Source: Desulfomicrobium sp. ZS1
GTDB taxonomy: Bacteria; Desulfobacterota; Desulfovibrionia; Desulfovibrionales; Desulfomicrobiaceae
DNA length: 64,000 nt
Assembly (NCBI RefSeq): GCF_024204645.1
Contig: NZ_CP100351.1
Location: 2,561,001-2,625,000 of the forward strand
Direction of reading: 5' to 3'
The notes under the pieces: model-generated
Told to the model about the DNA's origin: nothing
Seen by the model: only the letters and a program-made list of their open reading frames with translations
Database searches by the model: none
In this document: positions 1-9,191 of the stretch, piece by piece
Position numbering within the stretch: position 1 is the stretch's first letter
Layout of the letters: each line of letters begins with the position of its first letter
Program-made: the position numbers and the translations under genes

Positions 1-1416
1 GATGACTCCTCCGTGGGCATGGACGATCCCGTGCACCACCGCAAGGCCAAGGCCCGTGCCCTGATCCACGTCCTTGGTTGTGAAGAACGGATTGAAAATC
101 TGGCGCATGACTTCCGGGGTCATGCCCACTCCGCTGTCGCTGACCAGAAGGTAGACGTCATCCTTGAAAGACAGGGTTTCTATGGTCAAGACCCCGCCCC
201 CGGGCATGGCGTGGATTCCGTTGACCACCAGATTGACGATGACCTGCTTCAGATGCTGCGGGTCGGCCATGATCGTCGGCAGGCCTTCGGCCAGGTTCAT
301 GCGCACCTCGACCTTGCCCCGGGATGCGCTCATCTCGATAAAATACAGGGAATCACGGATGACCTGATTCAAATCGATCAAGGTTTTTCGCAAAGGCACC
401 TGACGACCGAAGATCATCAGCTTCTTGATCACCTCGCGGCTGTGCAGGGCCGCCTTGATGATGCTGTCCAGATCCTTCATGGCCTGCGCCGGAAGGCCCG
501 GGGTCTGTTCGGCCAGCTGCGCGAACCCGAGGATATTGGCCAGGGGCTCGTTCAACTCATGCGCCACTCCGGCCGCGAACTGGCCGATCTTGGCCAGCCG
601 GTCGGCGTGCTGCAATTGGCGTTCAAGATTCCTCTTGGTCGACAGGGCTTCGCGCTTGGCGATGATCCAGCCGACATGCTTGGCCAGGGCTCCAAGAAGT
701 TCGGATTCGGTAGGCAAAAAGGCGTAGGCCGTTCCATCCTCGGCGCTGCCTGACAGGCTGACGCTGAGGTGCCCGCGCTTCACCCTCTGCACCACCACCT
801 CCTGCTCCAGACGGCACGAGGCATCGGGCGCGAATTTCCCGCTGATCAGCACCTCGCCATCGAGGAGCAGCCGCACGCCCGTGGACTCGGGATGCTGAAA
901 CGAAGGGGGGATGATGGCCAGTATCTCGCGCAGAATGTCCGGCAGCTCACTGTCCATGTTCGAGACGATGCGATTCATGGCGTGCAGGCAGGACAACTCC
1001 TTGTTGAGGGCCACCAGCCGGCCGTGTTCGTGCAGCAGTTCATGCTGGCGCAGCACATGGGCCGTGACATCCTGGCCGACGCAAAGAACGCTGACCAGAC
1101 TGTGATGGGAATCAAACAGAGGCTTCATGTTCCAGTCGATATACACCTTGCGGCCATCCCTGGCCATGAGAGAGCCTTTCATGAACGCGAGCGTCCCGGC
1201 CTCGACGATCCCGGCGAAAGTTTCCCGGGACATGTCAACGCGCTTGGCATCCACGCAAAGCTCAAACCAATCCCGACCGGCAATGGAGCCTATCTCGTAG
1301 CCGGAAAGCGCCTCGAAGCGCGAATTTCCATGGATGATCCGCCCGCCCTCGTCCAGGGTGACGACAATGCCGTGGCTGAGTTCCATGACGGTATTGTAAT
1401 ATTCGGAAAGATTCAT
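1..1416 (-). CDS. PAS-domain sensor histidine kinase, C-terminus cut by window edge
   Basis: I translated the minus strand directly. It is open from an ATG at 1416 to the window edge, 472 codons with no stop. The start is preceded by a GGGAGTGG ribosome site. Roughly residues 1-120 form a PAS domain. A GAF-like or linker region follows to about 260. The HisKA H-box (GVAHELNEPL) places the phospho-accepting histidine at about residue 286. The HATPase domain shows an N-box (NLVVNGIHAMP), a G1 box (DSGVGM) and a G2 box (GTGLGLAVV). No membrane segment is visible, so it should be a cytoplasmic sensor that autophosphorylates and passes phosphate to a receiver. The last residues lie outside the window. 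The two receiver-only proteins at 3.6-4.4 kb are candidate partners, which is inference from location. Ligand unknown. Confidence 0.9.
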   Translation of the reverse strand, partial: MNLSEYYNTVMELSHGIVVTLDEGGRIIHGNSRFEALSGYEIGSIAGRDWFELCVDAKRVDMSRETFAGIVEAGTLAFMKGSLMARDGRKVYIDWNMKPLFDSHHSLVSVLCVGQDVTAHVLRQHELLHEHGRLVALNKELSCLHAMNRIVSNMDSELPDILREILAIIPPSFQHPESTGVRLLLDGEVLISGKFAPDASCRLEQEVVVQRVKRGHLSVSLSGSAEDGTAYAFLPTESELLGALAKHVGWIIAKREALSTKRNLERQLQHADRLAKIGQFAAGVAHELNEPLANILGFAQLAEQTPGLPAQAMKDLDSIIKAALHSREVIKKLMIFGRQVPLRKTLIDLNQVIRDSLYFIEMSASRGKVEVRMNLAEGLPTIMADPQHLKQVIVNLVVNGIHAMPGGGVLTIETLSFKDDVYLLVSDSGVGMTPEVMRQIFNPFFTTKDVDQGTGLGLAVVHGIVHAHGGVI

Positions 1417-1551
1417 AACCACTCCCGTACCTTGAGCCGGTCCACCTGGCAAAGGGCATTCGCCCGGCCCAAAAATTTCGGCGCGGCCCCCCTAAGAGGC
1501 CACGCCGAAAATGATGCCTTATGCAGGGCAAGCCCCTGCAGGCATTGCAAA

Positions 1552-2253
1552 TCAATGACCGCTGATTTTCAGGCCCCATCCTTCGAAGATAAAGAGGATG
1601 CCGAAGCCATACCAAATGGTGTAAACGACATAGAAAACCAGGGAGAAGATGACGATTCCGGCCTTGTCCCTGATCTGCTCGGGTACCACGTTGTAGTAGT
1701 TATAGGCAGTCTCCACGACCTTGGAATTGATGTTGTAGGCGACCTTGGCTGCGGCGAACGCCTTCTGATCCGTCAACCCCTTGTCTAAACCGGCCAGGAT
1801 CGTGTTCCAGTTGTAGAGTGCCTGACGGTCATCCTTGGATTCCAGGGCGGGATACTTGGCCTTCAAGGCGGCGCCATCGTTATGGTACATCTTGTCCGCG
1901 TCTTCAAGGCTGGCGCTGAGGATGGCAAAGTAGTCGCCACTCACGGTCAATTCCTTGCCCTGGGCGGATGCAGTGGCCCCTGCGGCGGTGATCAGCGCAA
2001 CGCTGTCGGCGGCCTGTGTCTCGCTTTTCATCTTCATGGTCACGTTGATCTGGGTGCCGGACACGGTCTTGGCTTCTTCCTTCAGATTATCCACATAGTA
2101 TGCAGAACCCTTGGAGATGGAATTGTACAGGTTGTCCAGATAGCCCATGGCGTTGTGCCCGTCGAAAATAGGCTGGAACATGGCGATAAGGACTATGAAG
2201 AAGGTTACGATCAGGACAAGTCCCCCGGTGAATTCCTTTTTGTTATGAATCAT
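1552..2253 (-). CDS. Small membrane protein beside a TauE/SafE permease, function unknown
   Basis: 233 residues with one N-terminal membrane segment (about residues 10-30), a soluble region of about 150 residues rich in Ala, Asp and Lys, and a second hydrophobic segment near the C-terminus (about 195-225). The topology suggests a large periplasmic loop between two anchors. It begins 4 bases after the stop of the permease gene upstream, so the two are probably co-transcribed and may act as one transport unit. I recognise no family. Genes like this next to TSUP-type permeases are a pattern I associate with sulfate reducers, but that is memory, not a search result. Confidence 0.8.
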   Translation of the reverse strand: MIHNKKEFTGGLVLIVTFFIVLIAMFQPIFDGHNAMGYLDNLYNSISKGSAYYVDNLKEEAKTVSGTQINVTMKMKSETQAADSVALITAAGATASAQGKELTVSGDYFAILSASLEDADKMYHNDGAALKAKYPALESKDDRQALYNWNTILAGLDKGLTDQKAFAAAKVAYNINSKVVETAYNYYNVVPEQIRDKAGIVIFSLVFYVVYTIWYGFGILFIFEGWGLKISGH

Positions 2254-2257
2254 AAGA

Positions 2258-3577
2258 TTAGTCCTCGTACTTCAGTGTCTTGATATTCTTGAAAAATGCT
2301 CCGAATACCCAGATGCCGAACAGGGAGATGACGATGAAGAACAGGTACATGCCCACCGTGTCCATGACCGAGGTGAAACCGGCCAGGGACTCGGGCAGAT
2401 AGCCCATGGCGACCATCTTCTTGGGCAGGGCGAAGAAGCGGTTGACGAAACCGGCCATGACCGAAAGGGCGAAGAAGCCGCGAATGGTGATGCCGGGCAC
2501 GACCTTGGTCACCAGGGCGCCGACCTGGATGCCGAGCAGGGAACCGAGCAGCATGCCCATGGCCAGGGTGTAGAAGATGAAGCCGTAGATGGCGTACTGG
2601 GTGATGGCGCCGTAACCAGCCGTGAACACGATCTGGAAGATGTCCGTGCCGACGGTGGTGAGCGAAGAGACGCCCAGGATGTAGACAAAAATGGGGAAGG
2701 TCAGGAAGCCGCCGCCAACGCCCATGATGCCCGCAGCCATGCCGACCAGCACGCCGGAGAGGACCAGAAAGATCCAGGAGATCTTGCGCCCGCCGGGAAT
2801 GAGGCCCTGGTCGAAAGAGACCATGGGCGGCAAATTGACGGACTGCAGTTTCTTGGCGATGCCCGTCATGCCGGCGCCTTCGCTGGTGTCATGCGCGCCG
2901 CCCGACTGAACGGCCTTCTTGGCGCTCCAGTAGTCGTACATGCCGTAAAAACCCAGGAAGCCGAGCATGACCGTGTACACGGTGGTGATGAAGGCGTCGC
3001 TCAAAACCGGATTGATATTGTAGAGCGCACGGTTGATGCCCGCGCCCACTGTCGTGCCGATGATGGCGCCGATGAGAAAGACGAAAGCCAGGGGCACGGA
3101 CACGTTGCCCATCTTGCGATGCAGGACGCTGCCCATGATGGCCTTGGCAAAAATGTGAAAGAGGTCCGTGCCGACGGCCAGGATGCCCTTGACGCCCGCG
3201 CTCATGAGTGCCGGGGCGATAATGAAGCCGCCGCCTGCGCCGATGCAGCCTGAAATGAGACCCGCACCCACGCCAATGAAAATCGACACAAAGAAAATAT
3301 ACAGGCTGTAAAAGGAAGGACTGTAGGCTTCTTTTCCGCCAATCACGCTCGGCAAAGCCTGGCCGATTTCATCGGCATAGGCCCATCCGCCAAGCACGGC
3401 AGGAATGAGCATGAGGCACAGCAGCCAGATCCGTTTCTTGTCGCCCATGATGATTCGGGCGTTTTCCACTTCCCACCGGGCAAAGGACCGCGAGCCCTCC
3501 ACCATGAATGCTCCCCAATCTTTAAAGAATCCCATACGCGTTACCGCCTCCTCGTAATCTTGTGTATTCAGGACCAT
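2258..3577 (-). CDS. TauE/SafE (TSUP, DUF81) family anion permease
   Basis: 439 residues with a cytoplasmic N-terminus, one early membrane segment (about 50-66) and then two repeated blocks of glycine-rich helices, as in the TSUP family. The repeats are visible as GCIGAGGGFIIAPAL and MGVGGGFLTFPIF, the family's duplicated G-rich loop. Members move sulfite, sulfoacetate, taurine or thiosulfate-like anions, and in a sulfate reducer a sulfur oxyanion is the likely cargo. Substrate cannot be read from sequence. The long start has a short-spaced AGGGA site. An alternative ATG at 3535 follows GAGGAGG at 11 bases, so the first 14 residues are uncertain. It is followed directly by the 233-aa membrane protein. 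Confidence 0.88.
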   Translation of the reverse strand: MVLNTQDYEEAVTRMGFFKDWGAFMVEGSRSFARWEVENARIIMGDKKRIWLLCLMLIPAVLGGWAYADEIGQALPSVIGGKEAYSPSFYSLYIFFVSIFIGVGAGLISGCIGAGGGFIIAPALMSAGVKGILAVGTDLFHIFAKAIMGSVLHRKMGNVSVPLAFVFLIGAIIGTTVGAGINRALYNINPVLSDAFITTVYTVMLGFLGFYGMYDYWSAKKAVQSGGAHDTSEGAGMTGIAKKLQSVNLPPMVSFDQGLIPGGRKISWIFLVLSGVLVGMAAGIMGVGGGFLTFPIFVYILGVSSLTTVGTDIFQIVFTAGYGAITQYAIYGFIFYTLAMGMLLGSLLGIQVGALVTKVVPGITIRGFFALSVMAGFVNRFFALPKKMVAMGYLPESLAGFTSVMDTVGMYLFFIVISLFGIWVFGAFFKNIKTLKYED

Positions 3578-3595
3578 GTTCCCTGTGCAGGTGGC

Positions 3596-3991
3596 TTACT
3601 CCAACCCGCGCCTCTCACCCGCTTTCCTGCTCCGGGAACAGGCCTCCCGGATTTTGCCGACCAGGACATCAAGCTCCACCGGCTTCATCAGATAGTCGAA
3701 CGCGCCCATGGCCATGCCCGAAATGGCGACTTCCATGTCGGCGTGCCCGGTCAGCATGAGCACCTGCACCTGCGGAAAACGCAACTTTATCTCCCGCAAG
3801 ACCTGAATGCCGTCCATGCCGGGCATTCCTACATCAAGGACTACCACATCGGCGGGTTCCACCTCAAGCTCTTGCAACCCCTCCAGGCCGCTGCCGGCCT
3901 CCCGGACGAGAAAACCCCTTTTATGCAGGCGTTTGGCCATGGTGACCAGGAACTGCGTCTCGTCGTCGATAAGAAGAATGCTTTCAGCCAT
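3596..3991 (-). CDS. Receiver-only response regulator (CheY-like)
   Basis: 131 residues, essentially one receiver domain. Acidic pair Asp9-Asp10, phospho-acceptor Asp53 (VVVLDVGMPG), Thr81 (MLTGH) and Lys103 (LMKP) are all present. The start at 3991 follows GGAG at a good distance. An upstream in-frame extension overlaps the next gene and is not used. There is no output domain, so it must work by phosphotransfer or protein contact. It lies just upstream of the permease gene and 22 bases after the paralogue at 4014-4445. The sensor kinase at the window start is a plausible partner. Confidence 0.9.
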   Translation of the reverse strand: MAESILLIDDETQFLVTMAKRLHKRGFLVREAGSGLEGLQELEVEPADVVVLDVGMPGMDGIQVLREIKLRFPQVQVLMLTGHADMEVAISGMAMGAFDYLMKPVELDVLVGKIREACSRSRKAGERRGLE

Positions 3992-4013
3992 GAGCGCTCC
4001 ATTTTGATCGCCG

Positions 4014-4445
4014 CTACGTTCGGCGACTGGCGATCTCCCGAACCCGTGCGTCGACGATCTTCTCTTCATGCCTGCGCTTTTTCTCCACCGCTTCCTTGAC
4101 CTTTTCGACCAGCACATCGATGCTGCATGGCTTCATCAGATAATCCGAAGCCCCCAGCCGCATGCCGTCGATGGCCGATTCCACGGTGGCGTGTCCGGTC
4201 AGCATGATCACTTCCACCAGAGGAAATTGCTGCTTGATGAGCTGCAGCATCTCGATGCCGCTGCGTCCGGGCAGCTTCACGTCAAGGATGACAACCTCGA
4301 TTTCGCCATGCAGCGCAAGCTTCTGCAAGGCCTCTTCGCCGCTGCCTGCGTGAAACACTTCCATGCTCCGCATGGTCAGGCGTTTCTTCATGATTTCGAT
4401 GAACTGCGCATCGTCATCGACAAGCAAGATATTGGCGTCGGTCAC
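4014..4445 (-). CDS. Receiver-only response regulator (CheY-like), second copy
   Basis: 143 residues with a complete receiver domain: acidic cluster near residues 10-12, phospho-acceptor Asp55 (VVILDVKLPG), Thr83 (MLTGH) and Lys105 (LMKP). A charged tail of about 25 residues (KEAVEKKRRHEEK) follows and may form a helix. The start codon is GTG after AAGGAGG. It is paralogous to the receiver at 3596-3991, and the pair is first in the minus-strand group with the permease and kinase. Two receivers without output domains suggest a phosphorelay or competing phosphate sinks, which is inference. Confidence 0.9.
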   Translation of the reverse strand: MTDANILLVDDDAQFIEIMKKRLTMRSMEVFHAGSGEEALQKLALHGEIEVVILDVKLPGRSGIEMLQLIKQQFPLVEVIMLTGHATVESAIDGMRLGASDYLMKPCSIDVLVEKVKEAVEKKRRHEEKIVDARVREIASRRT

Positions 4446-4908
4446 TCAGCCCTCCTTGACGGGCCTGCCCGCTTGATCCGCAGGTAAGCCTTCTTCTGGT
4501 TCAAACACATAAAGCAACGCACATGCCAACGCGCGCCTGCTTTTGCGTGTGAACAAACAAGGCCGGACCTAGACAATTATTACAACTGGCTGATTTTATG
4601 GAAGGCTACAAAAAAGCACGACGAATGGGTTCGCCACTGAAGAGTGGGGGAAGAGACCATAACGTAATTTCAAGCCAACAACCGGGGCGTTTCGCCCCAC
4701 GGGGACATTTCGCCCCAAAACGGAAATCCGGCAGCCAAATCATTTGAAATCATGGATGAAATATCGGCAGGGAGAAACGAGCGGGGCGTTTTGCCCCGTT
4801 CATGAATAGCGGAAACAACGAGCACGCGAAAAAACATCCGCCAGCCACAAAAATCCTGGCGGGGCTGATGAAAAAAACAGGGCTGGGGACAGCGGCGGGA
4901 TGATCGTA
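4446..4908. other. Intergenic region with three G/C-box inverted repeats
   Basis: About 460 bases without a convincing gene. It separates the divergent-looking start of the receiver operon from the 3' end of the TPR gene. It holds three short hairpins with the same core, listed separately. No terminator with a clear T-run and no firm promoter was found. Confidence 0.6.
4684..4798. repeat. Three GGGGcg-N-cgCCCC inverted repeats
   Basis: Three related short inverted repeats occur at 4684-4698 (GGGGCGTTTCGCCCC), 4701-4716 (GGGGACATTTCGCCCC) and 4782-4798 (CGGGGCGTTTTGCCCCG). The first two are separated by only 2 bases. The stems are 4-6 bp with loops of 3-8 bases. Repeated dyads of this size upstream of the receiver operon could be operator sites or RNA hairpins. 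The sequence does not decide. Confidence 0.6.
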
Positions 4909-5397
4909 CTACGCTTGCGTCAGCGCCTTTTCCACGGCTTCGGCCACCTCTGCTCCGGTCAAGGGTTCGCCGGTTTCAAAAAGAGCGCGATGCACGTTGA
5001 TTTCGCGCATGACCGCGATGTGATCGCGATCCACAAATCCCTTCCAGACATCCATGCACTTCTCAAGCTGCTCGCGCCGGGCATAGGCCAAGCCTAAATA
5101 AAGGCAGACCAGATAATCGCCGGGATGCTGCTTGACGACCATCAGCAACTGGTCCTTGGCCTGCACGTATTCACCCAGATGATAATGGCACATCCCCTGT
5201 CTGATCCGGGCCTCCTTGTGGGCGCGGTTTTCCTTGAGCACTTCCTTATACAGGTCGCGGGCGGCGCCATAGTCCTTGCGCACATAGGCCGCATCGGCGG
5301 CGCCGATATCAGCGCCGATGCCGGAAACAGGCTTGTCCCCACCCGACTCGCGCAGGCGGCGGGCCATGCCGAAAAGAAGGTCGCGTCTTGAGATCAT
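4909..5397 (-). CDS. TPR-repeat protein
   Basis: 162 residues. Tetratricopeptide-type helices run from about residue 33 to 130 (AAYVRKDYGAARDLYKEVLKEN, then ARIRQGMCHYHLGEYVQAKDQL, in outline). The start at 5397 follows GAGGA. No signal peptide is present, and the N-terminus (MISRRDLLFGMARRL) is basic and amphipathic. TPR proteins are protein-protein adaptors, so no specific partner can be named. The gene points away from the secreted protein at 5561, and the two share the intervening promoter region. Confidence 0.85.
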   Translation of the reverse strand: MISRRDLLFGMARRLRESGGDKPVSGIGADIGAADAAYVRKDYGAARDLYKEVLKENRAHKEARIRQGMCHYHLGEYVQAKDQLLMVVKQHPGDYLVCLYLGLAYARREQLEKCMDVWKGFVDRDHIAVMREINVHRALFETGEPLTGAEVAEAVEKALTQA

Positions 5398-5560
5398 GGA
5401 GTCCTCTTATTATTGTTATGATGCGATGAAAACATGCCGCGCCCAACCCGCCGCATCCACGGCAGTTGTTGACATTCCCCGGATTCCTTACCATGAAGAA
5501 CCACTTTATTGTTCGCCATTCAACCGACAAAGTCCGAAATCTGTATTCCCGGAGGAGACA

Positions 5561-7195
5561 ATGTTCAAGAGACTTCTCATCAACCTCGCCGTCCTGCTTC
5601 TTTGCGCCGCCCCGGCCCTGGCCCAGGAGGCCAAGACCTTCGCGGTGCTGCCCTTTGGGGTGCATGGACCGCAGGAGTATCAATATTTGAGCCAGGGCAT
5701 TCAAAGCATGCTGACCACGCGTCTGACCTGGCCCGAAAATTTCACTCCTGTTGATGCCGGGGCAATCAAAAAGGCCGCAGCGAGCCTTCCCGCCGACGCA
5801 GCCTCCGCCGAAAAGATCCGCCAGACGCTGGGCGTGGATTATCTGGTCTGGGGATCTCTGACCGTCATGGGCCAGGAATGCAGCCTGGACGTCAACACCC
5901 TGGACCCGCAAGGCCAGAACATCCCCCGCCCGACGCAGTCGACCTTAAGCCAGGTCATCCCGAGCCTGGAAACCGTGGCGAAAGACATCAACTCCCAGGT
6001 CTTCGGCAAGCCCGAATCCGCCGTGGCCAAGGCCGAGCCCGTGGTCACGCCCATGAACGAAGCCCTTATCGTCAATGAAACCAAGGCAGGCACGGCCTAC
6101 GCCAACCCGTCCCTCAAATATGAAGACACCGACACCTCCATGGGCCGCTGGCGCAGCCAGACACTGCCTTTCGCTTCACGCGGGATGGTGGTGTGTGATG
6201 GGGACGGGGACGGAAAGAACGAAATCTTCATGCTTACGGACAGCACGCTGATCGCTTACCAGTTAACCAACGGCGAAATGCGGCAAGTGGCAGAAGTGGA
6301 TTTGCCCAAAAACCGCAACTATCTGCGTCTGAACAGCATCGACATCAACCGCGACGGGCGCCACGAGCTGGTCGTCGCCAGCGCCATCGACCAGAAGCCC
6401 TCTTCCTTGATAGCGGAATTCGACGGCAAACTCTCCATCGCCGAAGACAGTATCCCCTATTTTCTGGGCGTGCTGAACATGCCCCCATCCTTCATGCCGA
6501 TGCTGGTCGGCCAGGGCGTGGGCAAAGCCAAGTACATGCAGAGCAGCATCCACCAGATGATCAAATCAGGCGGAAAATTCGAACTTGGCCCCACTATCAG
6601 CCTGCCGCAGGGCGGCAACGTCTTCAACGTGACATTCCTGCCTTTTGAAGACAGCCACCAGATCCTCATGATCGACGATTACGACCGTATGCGCGTGTTC
6701 AGTTCCACCGAATCGCTCCTGACCGTTACCGAAGAGACATATGCGGGGTCGAATCTCGGCGTCGAATACCACCCGGCTGCCCTTGGCCTGAAAGCGCCCG
6801 ACGCGAAGCATTCCCCGCAATACACCGTCTACTTCCCATTGCGCGGCATCCCCTGCAACCTGGACAAGGACAACCGCTACGAGCTGATCATCAGCCGCAA
6901 CATTTCCGTCTCGGCCCAAATGTTCTCCAACTATCGCGATTACCCGCAGGGTGAAATGCACAGCCTCTACTGGGACGGCGTGGGCATGAGCCTGGAGTGG
7001 AAAACTTCCCGCATCAAAGGGACCATCGCCGACTACGCCTTGGCCGACATGGACAACGACGGCATTCTTGATCTGGTGGTCAACATCAACTCGCACACCG
7101 GCATGACCGGCACGGCAAAGAAGAAGACCATGGTGGTGGCTTACCCCTTAGATCTCTCCCAAGCGAATGGGAAAGTTCAAAAAACTGAACAGTAA
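5561..7195 (+). CDS. Exported protein with TolB/FlgO-like N-terminus and FG-GAP-like repeats
   Basis: 544 residues from the ATG at 5561, which follows GGAGGAGA and gives a clean signal peptide (MFKRLLINLAVLLLCAAPALA). The open frame upstream to 5318 lacks such features. Residues 25-150 resemble TolB/FlgO-type domains (FAVLPFG, LGVDYLVWGSLT). From about 190 the protein carries repeated Asp-rich blades of the VCBS/FG-GAP type, for example DGDGDGKNEIFML, DINRDGRHELVVA and DMDNDGILDLVV, typical of calcium-binding beta-propellers. It is probably periplasmic or outer-membrane associated. It sits upstream of the first porin. Exact role unknown. Confidence 0.85.
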   Translation: MFKRLLINLAVLLLCAAPALAQEAKTFAVLPFGVHGPQEYQYLSQGIQSMLTTRLTWPENFTPVDAGAIKKAAASLPADAASAEKIRQTLGVDYLVWGSLTVMGQECSLDVNTLDPQGQNIPRPTQSTLSQVIPSLETVAKDINSQVFGKPESAVAKAEPVVTPMNEALIVNETKAGTAYANPSLKYEDTDTSMGRWRSQTLPFASRGMVVCDGDGDGKNEIFMLTDSTLIAYQLTNGEMRQVAEVDLPKNRNYLRLNSIDINRDGRHELVVASAIDQKPSSLIAEFDGKLSIAEDSIPYFLGVLNMPPSFMPMLVGQGVGKAKYMQSSIHQMIKSGGKFELGPTISLPQGGNVFNVTFLPFEDSHQILMIDDYDRMRVFSSTESLLTVTEETYAGSNLGVEYHPAALGLKAPDAKHSPQYTVYFPLRGIPCNLDKDNRYELIISRNISVSAQMFSNYRDYPQGEMHSLYWDGVGMSLEWKTSRIKGTIADYALADMDNDGILDLVVNINSHTGMTGTAKKKTMVVAYPLDLSQANGKVQKTEQ

Positions 7196-7212
7196 AAAAA
7201 ATTTTACTTTTT
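7191..7212 (+). terminator. Possible A/T-stem terminator
   Basis: AGTAAAA and TTTTACT flank an AAAA loop and are followed by TTTT, overlapping the stop codon of the FG-GAP-like gene. The stem is all A/T apart from one G-C pair, so it is weak. Confidence 0.35.
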
Positions 7213-7316
7213 AGCTTGAATCGCCCAAAAAAGGCTTGCTTTTTGGACTCGACTTACACTACCTACTTAGCAGGCGTCAGATGATTAGTTTTTTTCACAG
7301 CAAAAGGAGAAAGAAC

Positions 7317-8654
7317 ATGAAACGTTTTGCTCTCGTAGCCCTGGTCGCCGCCCTGCTGTTCAGCATGGTCACCAGCGCTTCCGCCACCGAACTGAAAGTT
7401 CGTGGCAACATCGACGTGTACGGTATGTGGTCCGCCAACCTGAAGGATTTCGATTCCGACAAGGCTGATGGCGACAACTACACCACCAACCAGCGCATGC
7501 GCACATACTTTGACTACGTAGCCAGTGAAAACCTCAAGGCCGTCCTTGGCCTGGAAATCGACAACGATTGGGGTGCTGACTCCGCTTCCGACTGGGGCAC
7601 CGACGGCAAGGGCAACATCGAAGTGAAGCACGCCTACCTGGACTTCAACTTCCCTGACACCCAGGTCAACGTCAAAGCCGGTCTGCAGTACGTAGCCCTG
7701 CCCAGCATCTTCGGAAACCCCGTCTTCGAAGATGACGCTGCCGCCATCGTTGTCAGCGCTCCTGTCAACGATATGTTCGCAGTTGCTGTCGGCTACACCC
7801 GTGGCATTGATGGTAGCACCTCTTTCTCCGCCGGTGAAGGCGAAGACAAAGACGACAAGGACATGGCTTTTATCGCCGCCCCTGTCACCCTTGATGGCTT
7901 CAGCATCGCGCCTTACTTTGGCTATGCTTGGATCGGTGAAAATGTAGATAACACGGCTGCGTACTGGACCATCAACTCCACCGCTGATAACGTGTTGGTG
8001 CCCGCCAGCGAAGGGGATTTAACTGACGATGCAACCGTTTGGGTACTGGGCGCCAATGCCGAACTGACCATGTTCGATCCTCTGACCTTCGCCGCTGACC
8101 TGATCTATGGCGAGTTGGAAAACGACGATTACGAAACCAAGGGTTGGTACGGCGCTCTGGCCGCTTCCTACAAGATGGACATCATGACCGCCACCCTGTT
8201 CACCACCTACTTCTCCGGTGCTGACGAAGATGGCGACGAAGACAACTACCTGCCGACTCTGTCCGAAGGTTGGGGCCTGACTCCTTACATCGGCGGCGTT
8301 CGCGCTTTCAGCACCTCTTGGGATACCTTCTCCGGTATTGATGCCGACATGAACCTGGCTTCCTGGGTTGTCGGTCTGAAGCTCGCCAAGATCCAGTTCA
8401 TCGACAAGCTGTCCCACGACCTGACCATCGCTTACGCCATGGGCACTAACGATGAAGATGCCACCAATGCTGACGGCGATCACTATGCCTTCGACGAAGA
8501 AGATTCCGCTTGGGAAGTGTACTTTGTCAACAAGTACATGATCTATGAAAACCTGGCCGCCATCAACGAACTGGGCTTTTTCGCCCCTGAGTTCGACGAC
8601 GCCGAAGAAGACAATTCCTACTTCGCCACCGTCGGCTTCCAGTACAAGTTCTAA
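7317..8654 (+). CDS. Outer-membrane homotrimeric porin, copy 1
   Basis: 445 residues from the ATG at 7317, which follows AAAGGAGAAAGAAC. A signal peptide with Ala-x-Ala cleavage (SASA) precedes the mature start TELKVRGNIDVYGMW. The remainder shows alternating beta-strand pattern, acidic loops, and ends in an aromatic residue (VGFQYKF), the usual outer-membrane signature. It matches the Desulfovibrio-type trimeric porin family in length and N-terminal motif. It should form a general diffusion channel. The second copy starts about 540 bases downstream and shares long identical stretches (ENLKAVLGLEID, NKYMIYENLAAINELG). It ends in its own strong terminator, so it is probably expressed alone at high level. 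Confidence 0.93.
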   Translation: MKRFALVALVAALLFSMVTSASATELKVRGNIDVYGMWSANLKDFDSDKADGDNYTTNQRMRTYFDYVASENLKAVLGLEIDNDWGADSASDWGTDGKGNIEVKHAYLDFNFPDTQVNVKAGLQYVALPSIFGNPVFEDDAAAIVVSAPVNDMFAVAVGYTRGIDGSTSFSAGEGEDKDDKDMAFIAAPVTLDGFSIAPYFGYAWIGENVDNTAAYWTINSTADNVLVPASEGDLTDDATVWVLGANAELTMFDPLTFAADLIYGELENDDYETKGWYGALAASYKMDIMTATLFTTYFSGADEDGDEDNYLPTLSEGWGLTPYIGGVRAFSTSWDTFSGIDADMNLASWVVGLKLAKIQFIDKLSHDLTIAYAMGTNDEDATNADGDHYAFDEEDSAWEVYFVNKYMIYENLAAINELGFFAPEFDDAEEDNSYFATVGFQYKF

Positions 8655-8680
8655 TTCGGGTTTTCACACCTGACGCCTTG

Positions 8681-8714
8681 GGGCCGGAGACGCAAAACTC
8701 CGGCCCTTTTTTTT
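8681..8714 (+). terminator. Intrinsic terminator of porin 1
   Basis: GGGCCGGAG and CTCCGGCCC form a perfect 9-bp stem around an 8-base loop, followed by eight T. The stem and loop are identical to those after porin 2. Confidence 0.95.
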
Positions 8715-9191
8715 GCCATCAAGCCTGGCTCCGCCTGAGTTTCGCATCCCGATCTATCCAAAATAGACCTTTCCAGTCGCACGAATCACACGCAGCGCAG
8801 AGACGTGGATATTCATGTCTGCGAGGCTTCATCTAAGATGCCCCCCTGACCCAGCCAACTACATTAACGCAAGCGTAGAAAAGTATCCAACGCAGTAAGT
8901 ACAAAAATGCGCATTTGAAAAAAATTAGCTTACGTATCCATCGTTTCACTTTTTTTACAGCCGAAGATCCAGACATTCGCAAAACATAGTCAGCAACGAT
9001 ACACCTGTTTTAACTAACTAGCACACCTACTTATTTTTTTCATAACTCCCTCTAAAAATACGACCATGTTTTTATAAAAAACTAACACTACTCCTAATTT
9101 CAAACACAGGAGCAAGCTGTACAGAGATGGAATGCGTTTTTCTGTCGGCTGTCAGATGTTTTTAAAAACACAAAGGTTAAAGGAGGAAGTT
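8715..9191. other. A/T-rich intergenic region between the porins
   Basis: About 480 bases with no supported gene. The second half (about 8900-9110) is strongly A/T-rich and probably contains the promoter and a long leader for porin 2. I could not assign a -35/-10 pair with confidence. An in-frame ATG at 9132 is ignored because a strong ribosome site precedes a GTG at 9192. Confidence 0.6.

Noticed and set aside
769..1788. Open frame of 339 codons on the plus strand
   Set aside because: It lies opposite the sensor kinase and the non-coding start of the next gene, with no ribosome site or domain. It is a shadow of G/C-rich coding DNA.
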